Notes: generated from the letters alone by a model not told the origin. 64,000 bases of DNA from Ruegeria profundi (GCF_001507545.1 NZ_LQBP01000006.1:62001-126000), one strand, 5' to 3'; positions 16,639 to 25,896 are shown, counted from the stretch's first letter. Made by a program: numbers and translations.

Positions 16639-18422
16639 AAGGCGCTAATAAACGCCTCCTGAGGAATATCAACCTTCCCGAACTGACGCATCTTTTTCTT
16701 TCCCGCCTTCTGCTTGTCCAGCAGTTTACGTTTCCGTGTGGCGTCGCCTCCGTAGCATTTGGCGGTCACGTCCTTGCGCAGGGCCGAGAGGGTCTCGCGG
16801 GCGATGACCTTGCCTCCGATGGCGGCCTGGATCGGGATTTTGAACATATGGCGCGGGATCAGGTCTTTGAGTTTTTCGCACATCGCCCGGCCCCGCATCT
16901 CGGCCCGGTCGCGGTGGACCATGGTGGATAGCGCGTCGACGGGTTCGTCGTTGACAAGGATCGACATCTTGACCAGCGCGTCCTCACGGTACCCGGTCAT
17001 CTGGTAGTCGAAGCTGGCATAACCCTTGGTCACCGATTTCAGGCGGTCGTAGAAGTCGAAGACGACCTCGTTAAGCGGCAGGTCATAGACGACCATGGCG
17101 CGTTGGCCCGCATAGGTCAGGTCCATCTGGATGCCGCGGCGGTCCTGACAAAGTTTCAGCACGTCGCCCAGGTATTCGTCGGGCACCAGAATGGTCGCCT
17201 TGATGCGCGGCTCCTCAAGGTGGTCGACCTTGCTGAGGTCCGGCATATCGGCGGGGTTGTGCAGCTCGATCATCTCACCGTCTTTCATGAAGACGTGGTA
17301 GATCACCGACGGCGCTGTGGTGATAAGCTCGATATCATATTCGCGTTCAATGCGGTCGCGGATGACCTCAAGGTGCAGCAGGCCGAGGAAGCCACAGCGG
17401 AAGCCAAAGCCCAGCGCGGCTGAGGTTTCCATTTCGTAAGAGAACGAAGCGTCGTTCAGCGCCAGCTTTTCGATCGCGTCGCGCAGGTCTTCGAATTCGG
17501 CTGAATCGACGGGGAAAAGGCCGCAGAACACCACCGGTTGCGCGGGTTTGAAGCCAGGCAAAGCCTTGTCAGTGCCGTTGCGGTCATTGGTGATGGTATC
17601 ACCGACGCGGGTGTCGCGGACCTGTTTGATGGACGCTGTCAGAAACCCGATCTCACCGGGGCCAAGCGAGTCGACCATCTGCATCGCGGGACGGAAAACG
17701 CCGACGCGGTCGACATGGTGCAGGGTGCCGTTCGACATGAACTTGACCCGCATGCCCTTTTTCAACGTGCCGTCCATGATGCGAACCAGAACGATGACGC
17801 CGAGATAGGCGTCGTACCACGAATCCACCAGCATCGCCTTGAGCGGCGCGTCCAGATTGCCCTGCGGTGCAGGCAGTTTCTGCACGATGGCCTCAAGTGT
17901 TTCGTGGATGCCCTGCCCCGTCTTGGCGGAAACCTGAATGGCGTCGGTGGCGTCGATGCCGATCACATCCTCGATCTGTTCGGCGACACGGTCACAGTCA
18001 GACGCGGGCAAGTCGATCTTGTTCAGCACCGGCACGATCTCATGATCGGCGTCGATGGCCTGATACACGTTGGCCAACGTCTGCGCCTCGACCCCTTGGG
18101 TGGAGTCGACGACCAGCAGTGAACCTTCCACCGCGCGCATGGAGCGGCTGACCTCATAGGCAAAGTCCACGTGGCCTGGAGTGTCGATCAGGTTCAGCAC
18201 GTATTTTTCGCCGTTGTCGGCAGTGTAGTCGATGCGGACCGTGTTGGCCTTGATGGTAATGCCGCGTTCACGCTCGATATCCATGCTGTCAAGCAGCTGT
18301 TCCTTCATGTCGCGATCCTGCACCGTCCCGGTCTCTTGTATGAGCCGGTCGGCAAGGGTGGATTTGCCATGGTCGATATGCGCGACGATGGAGAAATTAC
18401 GGATATGAGCAAGGTCTGTCAT
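16623..18422 (-). CDS. lepA: Elongation factor 4 (LepA)
   Basis: A 599-residue translational GTPase with G1 A-H-I-D-H-G-K-S-T, the switch region [18 protein letters not shown], the EF-G-like domains II, III and V, and the LepA-specific C-terminal domain ending in a lysine-rich stretch. LepA back-translocates stalled ribosomes. The start at 18422 (M-T-D-L-A-H-I-R-N) is chosen because family members begin here; an in-frame ATG 36 codons upstream would add an unrelated Cys-rich leader. Confidence 0.97.
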   Translation of the reverse strand: MTDLAHIRNFSIVAHIDHGKSTLADRLIQETGTVQDRDMKEQLLDSMDIERERGITIKANTVRIDYTADNGEKYVLNLIDTPGHVDFAYEVSRSMRAVEGSLLVVDSTQGVEAQTLANVYQAIDADHEIVPVLNKIDLPASDCDRVAEQIEDVIGIDATDAIQVSAKTGQGIHETLEAIVQKLPAPQGNLDAPLKAMLVDSWYDAYLGVIVLVRIMDGTLKKGMRVKFMSNGTLHHVDRVGVFRPAMQMVDSLGPGEIGFLTASIKQVRDTRVGDTITNDRNGTDKALPGFKPAQPVVFCGLFPVDSAEFEDLRDAIEKLALNDASFSYEMETSAALGFGFRCGFLGLLHLEVIRDRIEREYDIELITTAPSVIYHVFMKDGEMIELHNPADMPDLSKVDHLEEPRIKATILVPDEYLGDVLKLCQDRRGIQMDLTYAGQRAMVVYDLPLNEVVFDFYDRLKSVTKGYASFDYQMTGYREDALVKMSILVNDEPVDALSTMVHRDRAEMRGRAMCEKLKDLIPRHMFKIPIQAAIGGKVIARETLSALRKDVTAKCYGGDATRKRKLLDKQKAGKKKMRQFGKVDIPQEAFISALKMDS

Positions 18423-18584
18423 GCAGTGGGATATGTCCGCAGAATGAGGCCCCGTCAAGCGGCGAAGCGCCACGTTCGTTTGCCATTTGCAACAGTTACA
18501 CCTGTGCCGTTCACCTAAAATTGAGGTCAAGAGGTGATTTTGCTAGCAAGAGACTAAAATACCAATTCAAGAGCAGTTTAGTTT

Positions 18585-19637
18585 ATGGCGAGATATTCCA
18601 TTTTCATACTGGGAGAAAGCCAACTCTCGGTCTCGGTTCCACAGGGGCTCGACGGTCTCAATCAGGGGACCGGGGTTCATCTGATTGGTGAAACAATCAC
18701 GATCGACTCGCGGTCTGCGACCGAGGTTTTTATCAGAGATAACGGCAGCGATAATAGATTTGCCGACAATGACGGGAACCAACGTCTGGACGGTGATCAG
18801 ACGATCGACGGCGTTCTGTTCAACGATGGCACCCGGGTCGAGGCCGAATATGGCATCACGCTGACCGATGGTACCAACACATGGCAGGCCGTGGCGTTCA
18901 ACGTAAACAACTCGAACCTGTCCTACGCAACCGTCGAAGGCATCGCATTTATCGGCGGCCCCGGCGATTTCCCACCAGCCGGCGTGAAGCTGACTGTGGT
19001 CGATACGCAGGAAGGGCCAAGTTTCCAAGCAGCCGATTACGTCACACCGATCTGCTATGACCGCGGCACGTGGATTCGCACTGATCAAGGCCAGATCCGC
19101 ATAGAAAAATTGAAACCGGGCGATAAGGTCTGGACGCAAGACAGTGGGTATGTCCCCGTGCGGTGGGTCGGAATGCAAAATGTGATCGCGACCGGGCGGT
19201 TCAAAATGGTCGAAATCCCCTGTGGAACGCTGTCAAATTTTGCCCCCCTGCTGGTGTCGCAGCAACATAGGTTGTTGATCACACACGCCATGGCCGAATT
19301 GCATTTCGGTTCGTCAGAGGTGTTTGCCCCGGCCATCAGCTTTGTTGATGCTGGCGCTGCATGGCTGTCCGACAAGAAAACCGCGTGTTATCATCACCTT
19401 TTGCTGGACCAGCACGCTGTGATCCTTGCAAATGGCGCGGCGTCCGAAAGCCTTTTGTCTTCTCCGGCGTCCTGCGCTGCGAATCCGGACAGTTTGTTTT
19501 TCAGCGACCTTGCAGGCTTTGCCTCGGCAGCCACAAAAACGGCAAGATTAGCGCTTACAAGACGCGAAGCGGTATTTTTGATACGGGAGATCTTGGCCAT
19601 TGAACAGGCACCCCGTTTGATTCATACTTCCGCCTAG
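18585..19637 (+). CDS. Hint-domain protein 1
   Basis: A 350-residue protein with an Asp/Gly/Thr-rich beta-type N-terminal region (residues 1-150) and a Hint (hedgehog/intein) module (about 155-320). The first Hint block reads I-C-Y-D-R-G-T-W-I-R-T; the later R-W-V-G, L-L-V-S-Q-Q-H-R and H-x-L-L-L-D-Q-H blocks are present. The module lacks the C-terminal His-Asn plus nucleophile of splicing inteins, so it cannot be a normal intein. Such Hint_2 proteins are abundant in Rhodobacterales and usually linked to secreted Ca-binding repeat proteins. No secretion gene adjoins. A second Hint gene is at 24.6 kb. Confidence 0.85.
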   Translation: MARYSIFILGESQLSVSVPQGLDGLNQGTGVHLIGETITIDSRSATEVFIRDNGSDNRFADNDGNQRLDGDQTIDGVLFNDGTRVEAEYGITLTDGTNTWQAVAFNVNNSNLSYATVEGIAFIGGPGDFPPAGVKLTVVDTQEGPSFQAADYVTPICYDRGTWIRTDQGQIRIEKLKPGDKVWTQDSGYVPVRWVGMQNVIATGRFKMVEIPCGTLSNFAPLLVSQQHRLLITHAMAELHFGSSEVFAPAISFVDAGAAWLSDKKTACYHHLLLDQHAVILANGAASESLLSSPASCAANPDSLFFSDLAGFASAATKTARLALTRREAVFLIREILAIEQAPRLIHTSA

Positions 19638-19683
19638 ACCGAGAGGGGCGCAAGACCCGTCCGGGTAGGCAAAACAACGAGGC

Positions 19684-20001
19684 ATGAGCATGACAAAGTT
19701 CCTTCTGATCGCACTTTGTGCCACGTCTATCTTGGCTGTGGCGCCAAAATCCCTTGAGGCGGCGAATATTAAACGCGCTTGCCTTGCATCCGACCGGGCA
19801 GAGGCAACGCGCGACCGGTGCAATTGCATTCAGCGAGTGGCAGATCAGGCGCTGACGCGCAGTGATCAGAAAACCATCTCGAAATGGTTTCAGGACCCTC
19901 ATCAGGCGCAAGAGTTAAAGATGTCGCGGACGGCGCGTGACGATGCGTTGTGGGATCGGTATCAGAACTTTGGCCAGATGGCGCAGGCGATCTGTAGCTG
20001 A
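19684..20001 (+). CDS. Small secreted Cys-containing protein of unknown function
   Basis: A 105-residue protein with a signal peptide (about residues 1-26, ending L-E-A-A) and a helical, charged mature region with C-L-A-S, R-C-N-C and a terminal C-S. The spaced cysteines suggest disulfides in the periplasm. Similar short Rhodobacterales proteins are sometimes labelled arginine transporter without support. An alternative start is the ATG two codons later. It lies between the Hint gene and a LysR gene on the same strand. Confidence 0.7.
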   Translation: MSMTKFLLIALCATSILAVAPKSLEAANIKRACLASDRAEATRDRCNCIQRVADQALTRSDQKTISKWFQDPHQAQELKMSRTARDDALWDRYQNFGQMAQAICS

Positions 20002-20067
20002 CCTATTCTGAAACCTTGACCTGACCCGCGCTGCACCCCAGAAAAGGCGCAGCGAAAGGGATATCTG

Positions 20068-21009
20068 ATGGTTATGAAAGGGCTGACCCTGCGCGGGCTC
20101 GAAGTGTTCGAGGCCTTGGCGCGGACAGGCTCGGTTGCGCAGGCGGCCGAGATCACGGGGCTCAGCCAACCGTCAGTGTCGCAGCAACTGCGCAATCTGG
20201 AAAATGCTCTGGGCACCGATCTGGTCGATCATGGTCGGCGTCCGATGCGTTTGACCCAGGCCGGACGCAGCTTTCTTGCCCGGACCGAGGCGGTTCTGGC
20301 CGAGCTTCAAATGGCCCAGAGCGAGCTGACCTTGATGGATCTGGGGCATCTCACCACGCTGTCCATCGGGCTGATTGATGACTTCGACAACGACCTGACC
20401 CCACGGCTGGCCACGTTGTTGGCCGACAGCCTGACCCGGTCAAAGTTCAAGCTGATCACCCTGCCCAGCCTCGACCTATTCGATGAGCTTGAGGCACAGC
20501 GCCTGCATCTGGTGGTTTCGGCCCATTCCGGTGAGGTGCTCGAAGACGTGGTCGAATACCCGCTGGTGCAGGATCCATTTATTCTGGTAACGCCGAAAGG
20601 TGCAACAGATGCGGTACAGGAATTGCCGTTTCTGCGCTATGCCCGCGAACAGCTTATCAGCCGGCAGATTGAGGCCCACTTGGCTCGGCACAAGCTCAAC
20701 TACGAGGAACGTTTCGAAATCGGCTCGCATCTGGCCCTGATGGCGATGGTGGCGCGTGGGCTGGGTTGGGCAATCACCACGCCGCTTGGCTACATGCGGG
20801 CAACACGGTTTCACGACGCGCTTGAGGCACACCCCGCCCCGTTCGGTGATTTCGCACGCACCATTTCCTTGTTTACGCGAAACGACTGGTCTGATCAGGT
20901 GCCACAGGATGTTGCCGGCATGATGCGCCGCTTGATGCGCAACCAGGTCGTTGATCCGGCGCTGGCACAACTGCCGTGGCTTGCGGATCGCCTCAGGGTA
21001 ATGGGTTAG
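20068..21009 (+). CDS. LysR-family transcriptional regulator
   Basis: A 313-residue regulator. The N-terminal winged helix is L-R-G-L-E-V-F-E-A-L-A-R-T-G-S-V-A-Q-A-A with recognition segment Q-P-S-V-S-Q-Q-L-R-N-L-E, and the C-terminal part is a LysR substrate-binding domain (about 95-300). Its 3' end overlaps the convergent phosphatase gene by four bases. No divergent target gene is present, so its regulon cannot be guessed. The ATG at 20068 has an AAAGGG ribosome site. Confidence 0.9.
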   Translation: MVMKGLTLRGLEVFEALARTGSVAQAAEITGLSQPSVSQQLRNLENALGTDLVDHGRRPMRLTQAGRSFLARTEAVLAELQMAQSELTLMDLGHLTTLSIGLIDDFDNDLTPRLATLLADSLTRSKFKLITLPSLDLFDELEAQRLHLVVSAHSGEVLEDVVEYPLVQDPFILVTPKGATDAVQELPFLRYAREQLISRQIEAHLARHKLNYEERFEIGSHLALMAMVARGLGWAITTPLGYMRATRFHDALEAHPAPFGDFARTISLFTRNDWSDQVPQDVAGMMRRLMRNQVVDPALAQLPWLADRLRVMG

Positions 21010-21449
21010 CGCCGAAGATACGCGTCAAGTCCCGCAACAGCGGCTTCGATCAAGTCCAAAGCGCCATCAAAGTCCCGCGTATAATAGGGGTCCGGCACAT
21101 GATCCGTACCCAACTCTGGCGCAAAATCTGTAAGCAATCGCACAGGCGTTTCGTTTCCGGCAGGTCGCAATTCCTCGATATTCCTGATGTTATCTGCGTC
21201 CATTCCTATGATCAGATCAAAACTGTCAAAATCCTCGGCCACGAATTGCCGTGCCCGTAGGCCGCTGAGGTCAATTTCGCGTGCACGCGCTGCAGCCTGC
21301 ATCGGCCCATAAGGCGGATCACCAATATGCCATCCCGAGGTCCCGGCACTGTCGGTGATGCAATGCGGCGCACGCGCGCGAAACGCGCCCTCGGCAGCAG
21401 GGGAACGGCAGATATTGCCCAAGCAGACAAAGAGGATACGGTGGGTCAT
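21006..21449 (-). CDS. Low-molecular-weight protein-tyrosine phosphatase
   Basis: A 147-residue enzyme with the P-loop F-V-C-L-G-N-I-C-R-S at the N-terminus (C-x5-R-S) and the general-acid loop V-P-D-P-Y-Y near residue 115. It removes phosphate from tyrosine; members act on exopolysaccharide kinases or unknown targets. The ATG at 21449 is preferred over a TTG two codons upstream. It starts 27 bases from the divergent sirtuin start. Confidence 0.93.
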   Translation of the reverse strand: MTHRILFVCLGNICRSPAAEGAFRARAPHCITDSAGTSGWHIGDPPYGPMQAAARAREIDLSGLRARQFVAEDFDSFDLIIGMDADNIRNIEELRPAGNETPVRLLTDFAPELGTDHVPDPYYTRDFDGALDLIEAAVAGLDAYLRR

Positions 21450-21476
21450 GGGCAAGGGTTATCGCATGAGGCTAGG

Positions 21477-22172
21477 ATGGAAAAGATCGTCATTTTGACC
21501 GGGGCCGGGATTTCCGCCGAAAGCGGATTAGGCACCTTTCGCGACGAAGGCGGGTTGTGGTCACAGCACCGGATTGAGGACGTCGCCACGCCCGAAGGGT
21601 TCGCACGCAACCCTGCCCTTGTCCATGAGTTTTACAACGCTCGCCGCATACAAGCCGCAAAGGCGCGGCCCAATGCAGCGCATGAGGCACTGGCGCGTCT
21701 TCAAAAGGATTTTCACGGCAAGGTCACACTCGTCACCCAGAATGTCGACAGCCTGCACGAAGCCGCCGGTGCGCAAGGCGTGATCCATATGCATGGTACA
21801 CTCGCCGGTGCGCTCTGTGCGTCCTGCGGTCACCGATGGCCTGCTCCGCCCGAGATGATGGTAGGTGAGCCCTGCACAGCCTGCACCGCCCCTGCAGCCC
21901 GCCCCGATGTGGTCTGGTTTGGCGAGATGCCTTATTTCATGGATGAAATCTATGACCACCTTGCCGAAGCGACCCTATTTGCAGCCATTGGCACCTCAGG
22001 CCAGGTCTACCCCGCTGCCGCGTTCGTTTACGAAGCTCAAAGCTCCGGTGCCCGCACGGTGGAACTGAACCTTGACCCCTCGTCTGGCGCTTCCAGCTTT
22101 GACAATGTCATACTCGGTCCGGCAACGGAAACGGTCCCACGCTGGGTAGAGGGTCTGCTCAGCCGTAGATAA
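21477..22172 (+). CDS. cobB: NAD-dependent protein deacylase (sirtuin, CobB class III)
   Basis: A 231-residue sirtuin. It shows the NAD site G-A-G-I-S (9-13), T-Q-N-V-D (87-91), catalytic H106 in H-M-H-G, and a structural zinc site C114, C117, C133 and C136. Y53 and R56 (F-Y-N-A-R-R) match the pair that gives SIRT5/CobB-type enzymes desuccinylase as well as deacetylase activity. The start at 21477 is the one giving the normal N-terminus, with an AGG-type ribosome site; an open frame upstream is only the antisense of the phosphatase gene. Confidence 0.94.
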   Translation: MEKIVILTGAGISAESGLGTFRDEGGLWSQHRIEDVATPEGFARNPALVHEFYNARRIQAAKARPNAAHEALARLQKDFHGKVTLVTQNVDSLHEAAGAQGVIHMHGTLAGALCASCGHRWPAPPEMMVGEPCTACTAPAARPDVVWFGEMPYFMDEIYDHLAEATLFAAIGTSGQVYPAAAFVYEAQSSGARTVELNLDPSSGASSFDNVILGPATETVPRWVEGLLSRR

Positions 22173-22232
22173 CAGCAGACACACAGTGAGATTTTAACCT
22201 ATAGTGAAGCCCTGATACGTCAGGAGGGTACA

Positions 22233-22841
22233 ATGACCGATCCCAATTCCCCTCGCGAAGAAATCCTTGAGGTGGGCAGCCTGGACAACCGTGATGCCCT
22301 TGGCGATCAACTTGCCGGGCTGTGGTGGACGTTCCTGCTGCGTGGCATTTTGGCCGGGCTTCTGGGGATTGCAGCACTGTTCTGGCCAACTGGCAGTATT
22401 TCCTTGCTGTTGCGCCTTGTTGGCTTGGTCCTGATCGTGGATGGCAGCCTGACGCTGCTGGGCTTTGGGCGGCGCGGTCTGATCGGAGGGGTCGGTATCG
22501 GCGCGCTTCTGATTGGTTTGGTGCTGTTGATCTGGCCCGAGGGCGTGGCGCGCCTGACCTTCTTCCTCTTGGGTGCTTGGGCACTCATTGTCGGGGTTGG
22601 TTCGCTGATGGCATGGCGACAAATGTCGGATCAGCATCCCGACGCGCCATCGGTCCGCAATTCGGGGATTATCGCACTGCTAATCGGACTGGTTCTCATA
22701 TTCTGGCCGGGCAGCGGCATGGTCGCGCTGGGTTGGGCCATCGCCTTCGGCGCATTGGCGTTTTCTGCGATGATGTTCTGGCTGACTGCACGATTCAAAC
22801 GCGCCCATGACCGTGTTGCCATGCGGGTCGTCAATCGCTAA
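22233..22841 (+). CDS. HdeD-family membrane protein (DUF308)
   Basis: A 202-residue integral membrane protein with about six hydrophobic helices in the paired HdeD arrangement (L-L-G-I-A-A-L-F-W-P repeated later as L-I-G-L-V-L-I-F-W-P). HdeD is linked to acid resistance in enterics; the role here is unknown. A strong AGGAGGG site precedes the ATG. A 10-bp hairpin follows the stop. Confidence 0.88.
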   Translation: MTDPNSPREEILEVGSLDNRDALGDQLAGLWWTFLLRGILAGLLGIAALFWPTGSISLLLRLVGLVLIVDGSLTLLGFGRRGLIGGVGIGALLIGLVLLIWPEGVARLTFFLLGAWALIVGVGSLMAWRQMSDQHPDAPSVRNSGIIALLIGLVLIFWPGSGMVALGWAIAFGALAFSAMMFWLTARFKRAHDRVAMRVVNR

Positions 22842-22861
22842 CGGATCGGCGAAAACGACAG

Positions 22862-22884
22862 CAGGCCGGGTATGACCCGGCCTG
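22862..22884. terminator. Bidirectional hairpin after the HdeD-family gene
   Basis: CAGGCCGGGT and ACCCGGCCTG form a perfect 10-bp stem with an ATG loop between convergent genes. There is no T-run, so it is probably a transcript-end stabiliser or weak terminator. Confidence 0.55.
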
Positions 22885-22897
22885 ACGCATGGATGAC

Positions 22898-22912
22898 GGC
22901 CGCGCAGCGGCC
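22898..22912. terminator. Second hairpin between convergent genes
   Basis: GGCCGC and GCGGCC flank a three-base loop, 17 bases before the end of the PCu(A)C gene. Confidence 0.4.
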
Positions 22913-22929
22913 CGAAGACAGGCGTTGCC

Positions 22930-23403
22930 CTAGTTGGAATGAGACCCGTGACCGCCCTTGTCTTTACGATCAAGATCAACCGGGATCTCTATTTCGACTT
23001 CCCCGGCGTTTTCAAAAATCAGTGTTACGGGAACTTTCGCGCCCTGCTCAAAGGGTGCGGTCAGGCCCATAAACATCACGTGGTCGCCACCGCGTTGCAG
23101 CATATAAGTTTCGCCAGCCGGAATGACAAAGCCTTCTTCGACTTCGATCATCTTGGCCACGCCGGCGTCATCAATCTTATGCGTGTGCAACTCGACACGC
23201 GCAGCCGCATCCGATTTCGCGCCTATTAGCCGGTCATCCGTGTCACCGCTGTTTTGGATCATCATAAAAGCCGCGCCGGCCTTAGCCGTTTTTCCCGAAG
23301 ACCGGGCGTAGGCATCGTCAACTGCAATGGTACTTTCCGCAAATGCAGTTGTTGCAAGGGTAACCGCAGCCATCGTGGCCAACAGGTTGGATTTGAGGGA
23401 CAT
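22930..23403 (-). CDS. Periplasmic copper chaperone PCu(A)C
   Basis: A 157-residue protein with a signal peptide (about 1-22) and the PCu(A)C domain. The Cu(I) ligand set is visible as the ELHTHKIDDAGVAKM-type segment and G-D-H-V-M-F-M. The C-terminus carries an extra His-rich tail G-G-H-G-S-H, a possible second copper site. It delivers copper to the CuA/CuB centres of cytochrome oxidase. A DUF2946-like gene lies 44 bases upstream on the same strand, probably co-transcribed. Confidence 0.92.
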   Translation of the reverse strand: MSLKSNLLATMAAVTLATTAFAESTIAVDDAYARSSGKTAKAGAAFMMIQNSGDTDDRLIGAKSDAAARVELHTHKIDDAGVAKMIEVEEGFVIPAGETYMLQRGGDHVMFMGLTAPFEQGAKVPVTLIFENAGEVEIEIPVDLDRKDKGGHGSHSN

Positions 23404-23447
23404 CGCGTCTCTCCTGGTCTAGATTTCATTCAATATTACAGAGGGTT

Positions 23448-23798
23448 TCAGAGAAAAATAGGCGGCGCGCGCGCTGGTTTTCTCGGGACCGGCAAAGCAA
23501 TCAAGTTGTCTGCCTTCCGCAGCGGAGCAGGCTGGGTGACCTTCGACGCCAACGGTAAATCCAACGCCGGAACGTCGATCGCGCCCAATAGCGCCAAGGC
23601 ATAGTCTGGGCAGAAATGTGCAGGTCGCGTTGGTTGACCGCTGGCGTCCATATAGACCACTACCGGGCCTGTACTTGTACACAGAACCATCTGCCCCACC
23701 GGGCCATCCATTCCGCGCGACGCAGCCACGCCCTGCCCCGTCAAGATGACAAGCAGAGAAATCGCCAATGGCAAGAGTCTGTTCAGAACGGGTTTCAT
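23448..23798 (-). CDS. DUF2946-like secreted/membrane-anchored protein
   Basis: A 116-residue protein with an N-terminal hydrophobic signal (about 5-26), the segment M-V-L-C-T-S-T-G-P-V-V-V-Y and a second cysteine in H-F-C-P-D-Y, then a proline-rich tail. The pair of cysteines in this setting is typical of DUF2946 proteins, which cluster with copper genes. Position directly upstream of the PCu(A)C gene supports a copper-handling role. Confidence 0.7.
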   Translation of the reverse strand: MKPVLNRLLPLAISLLVILTGQGVAASRGMDGPVGQMVLCTSTGPVVVYMDASGQPTRPAHFCPDYALALLGAIDVPALDLPLASKVTQPAPLRKADNLIALPVPRKPARAPPIFL

Positions 23799-23880
23799 CC
23801 TGCGCTAGGTATAGGCCCGACACAAAGCGAGCTTCAAGCACAATCGGATGCGCCCAAAGCCCGCAGAACTTGGTATCGTG

Positions 23881-24030
23881 TCAACTGTCCGCAGGTGGAC
23901 GTTTGACAGACCCCTTGGTCAGGCTCGTATGCAACCTGTTCACCTGCCGTTGCATCCGAAAGCATGTCCCAACCGATTTGCCAAAAAAGGCAGCCAACAG
24001 GGAGAAATAATCAGAAGTTTTATATGACAT
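23881..24030 (-). CDS. Possible 49-residue protein
   Basis: A short frame beginning M-S-Y-K-T-S-D-Y-F-S-L-L with GGAG about nine bases before its ATG; the middle and end are basic. No family is recognised, and it may be chance. It lies downstream of the rpmB terminator, so it would need its own promoter. Confidence 0.2.
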   Translation of the reverse strand: MSYKTSDYFSLLAAFFGKSVGTCFRMQRQVNRLHTSLTKGSVKRPPADS

Positions 24031-24143
24031 GTGACTGAACTCCGTCAGATGAATATGAACAAACATAAGCTAAAAAGGGCGCATTGTATGTGAACAATAT
24101 CACCAAGCGGCGTTATTTATTTCCAATTGAAGAACGGCGAGCA

Positions 24144-24175
24144 AAGAAAAACCCTGCACCAATCGGTACAGGGTT
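24144..24175 (-). terminator. Rho-independent terminator of rpmB
   Basis: On the minus strand AACCCTG and CAGGGTT pair around a 12-base loop that can itself pair further (TACC/GGTG), followed by TTTTTC. It starts 27 bases after the rpmB stop. Confidence 0.85.
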
Positions 24176-24201
24176 CGAATTCTTCGCGGTCTGAAAAGGA
24201 A

Positions 24202-24489
24202 TTAGGCCGAGGCTTGCGCCTTCGCGATTTCCTTTTTCACCTTCAGCGCGTTTGCTGACAGATCTTCATCCTTGGCTTTGGCCAGGAACGCGTCCAGACC
24301 ACCGCGGTGATCGACCGAGCGCAGCGCAGCCGCCGAAATGCGCAGCTTGACGCCACGGTTCAGTGTTTCCGACTGCAAGGTAACATCGTTCAGGTTCGGC
24401 AGGAAACGACGTTTGGTTTTGTTGTTGGCATGGCTGACATTGTTGCCAGTCATCGGGCCTTTTCCGGTCAGTTCGCAACGGCGCGACAT
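24202..24489 (-). CDS. rpmB: 50S ribosomal protein L28
   Basis: A 95-residue ribosomal protein with [20 protein letters not shown] and T-K-R-R-F-L-P-N-L, the L28 signature. The length fits alphaproteobacterial L28, which has a longer C-terminus than E. coli. It is monocistronic, with its own terminator. Confidence 0.98.
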   Translation of the reverse strand: MSRRCELTGKGPMTGNNVSHANNKTKRRFLPNLNDVTLQSETLNRGVKLRISAAALRSVDHRGGLDAFLAKAKDEDLSANALKVKKEIAKAQASA

Positions 24490-24608
24490 GGTTTCTTCCT
24501 TTGTTTCTGGAGGCCGGGTAAAACACCTGCGGCCAAATCACAAGAGGCGCAACCCGAAGTCGCGCCCGAAAACTGGTTGGATGCGTGTAGTGGGAATCGC
24601 CAAGGGGG

Positions 24609-25793
24609 TCAAGATGGCTCGCACGAAATCTTTGCGTGCAAGCCAGAGCAGGTTGGTTGTGGGTTCCGCAACAAGGGTTTTTTGTTTCTGTGGTGCCGCT
24701 GAAGCAAACGCTTCTGCTGCTGCGTACGCGGGATAAGGCGAGCGGGCTTCAGTATCAGCTTTTTGTCGCGCAGTTCGGGAAAAATCTCGAATATCTCTTG
24801 TCTGGCATCCGAGCCCAGCGTTTTCAGGGCTTCCTCACCAAGAAACAGGCTTTCGGTCGGTGCATCTTCGGCAAAGATGACTTGGTGGCAGTCAAAGAGC
24901 AGGTGAAAATATTCGACGCGTTGCACACTGTCATCGATGAATATGCCCGGCAATGCGGTCAGTTTGATTGCGGGAATCAGAACCTCGGTTGTCCCAAACA
25001 TCCGCTCTGCGATCTTCGAGCGCACGAGCATCCTGTGCTGACGCGATACCAAGAGGTCGCGCCGGGGCAACCCGTTGCCCAGCGCCCCCGCCAGAATCCG
25101 AACCGGCCATAGGCGCGGATTGTTCAACAAGGCGGCACGGTCAAACCGGCGCCGTCCGATCCACCGGATCGGCTGCGCCCCGTGTTCCAGAGTTAAAATC
25201 ATTTCGCCAATCCGCAGGCATTGAACTGGTCGCACCTCATTCTGTGTCAGGATACCAGTATCCCGGACAAGGCATGGAACGCCCGCCCCGTTTTCAAAGG
25301 CCGAATAGGTAACCACAATGCCAGAGGGCAGAGTAAACGTGCCACTGGATACCGAATATCGAACACCGTCCTCGACGGTGATCCTGCCAAACGCGACGTC
25401 GTCGATAACTGTCCCGGCCGGCAGGTTCAGCGTGTCTGTGCCTCCGCCCCCGCGAATGTCTCCGTCAACCGTTGTGCTGCTGAAATTCAGCGTGTCATTT
25501 CCACTGCCCAGACGAATGGAGCCAACGGTTGATCCTGTGATATCGACCGTATCCGCATCCGAGCCGCTGGCAATTCGCCCGCCCACCGTACTGTTTGTAA
25601 CGGTGATAGTGTCATTCCCGGCATTTCCGAGGACATTATTGGCGATCGTACTGTTGGTGATGTCTATGTCGTCATCACCGCCGCGCGCCCGAATATTGTC
25701 GATTGGGCTGCCCTGCGGTACACCGTTCAGCGTTCCGTTGTCATTCGTGACGTCGATATCATCGTCACCGTTTGTCCCGTCAATTCTGGGCAT
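24609..25793 (-). CDS. Hint-domain protein 2 with N-terminal beta-solenoid repeats
   Basis: A 394-residue protein. Residues about 5-130 contain five imperfect repeats of about 20 residues of the form G-x-G-N-D-T-I-x-V-T-N-S-T-V-x-G, suggesting a beta-solenoid related to RTX-type calcium repeats. A Hint module follows (about 170-330, with V-P-C-L-V-R-D-T-G-I-L, R-W-I-G-R-R, L-V-S-R-Q-H-R and F-H-L-L-F-D-C-H). A basic tail (350-394) is rich in Gln, Arg and Lys. No intein C-terminal His-Asn is seen. The true ATG is at 25793; a TTG one codon earlier is unlikely. Confidence 0.85.
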   Translation of the reverse strand: MPRIDGTNGDDDIDVTNDNGTLNGVPQGSPIDNIRARGGDDDIDITNSTIANNVLGNAGNDTITVTNSTVGGRIASGSDADTVDITGSTVGSIRLGSGNDTLNFSSTTVDGDIRGGGGTDTLNLPAGTVIDDVAFGRITVEDGVRYSVSSGTFTLPSGIVVTYSAFENGAGVPCLVRDTGILTQNEVRPVQCLRIGEMILTLEHGAQPIRWIGRRRFDRAALLNNPRLWPVRILAGALGNGLPRRDLLVSRQHRMLVRSKIAERMFGTTEVLIPAIKLTALPGIFIDDSVQRVEYFHLLFDCHQVIFAEDAPTESLFLGEEALKTLGSDARQEIFEIFPELRDKKLILKPARLIPRTQQQKRLLQRHHRNKKPLLRNPQPTCSGLHAKISCEPS

Positions 25794-25896
25794 CAAAACC
25801 AGTCCAGCACATTCAGACCGTTAGAATAGCACGGTTCCTTGCGATCTTTAGTCTATGACGAAACTTTTATCGGAACTGTGTACCGCGGCGCGCCGC

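Larger units (their letters stand above)
23799..24201. other. Low-GC gap with a doubtful small ORF
   Basis: A 403-base stretch between the DUF2946-like gene and rpmB. The part from 23960 to 24150 is visibly AT-rich. It contains the rpmB terminator and one weak small-ORF candidate (23881-24030, minus). Nothing else is recognised. Confidence 0.5.

Noticed and set aside
18423..18530. 36-residue leader on LepA
   Set aside because: The leader is Cys/Arg-rich and unlike LepA; homologues begin at M-T-D-L/A-H-I-R-N.
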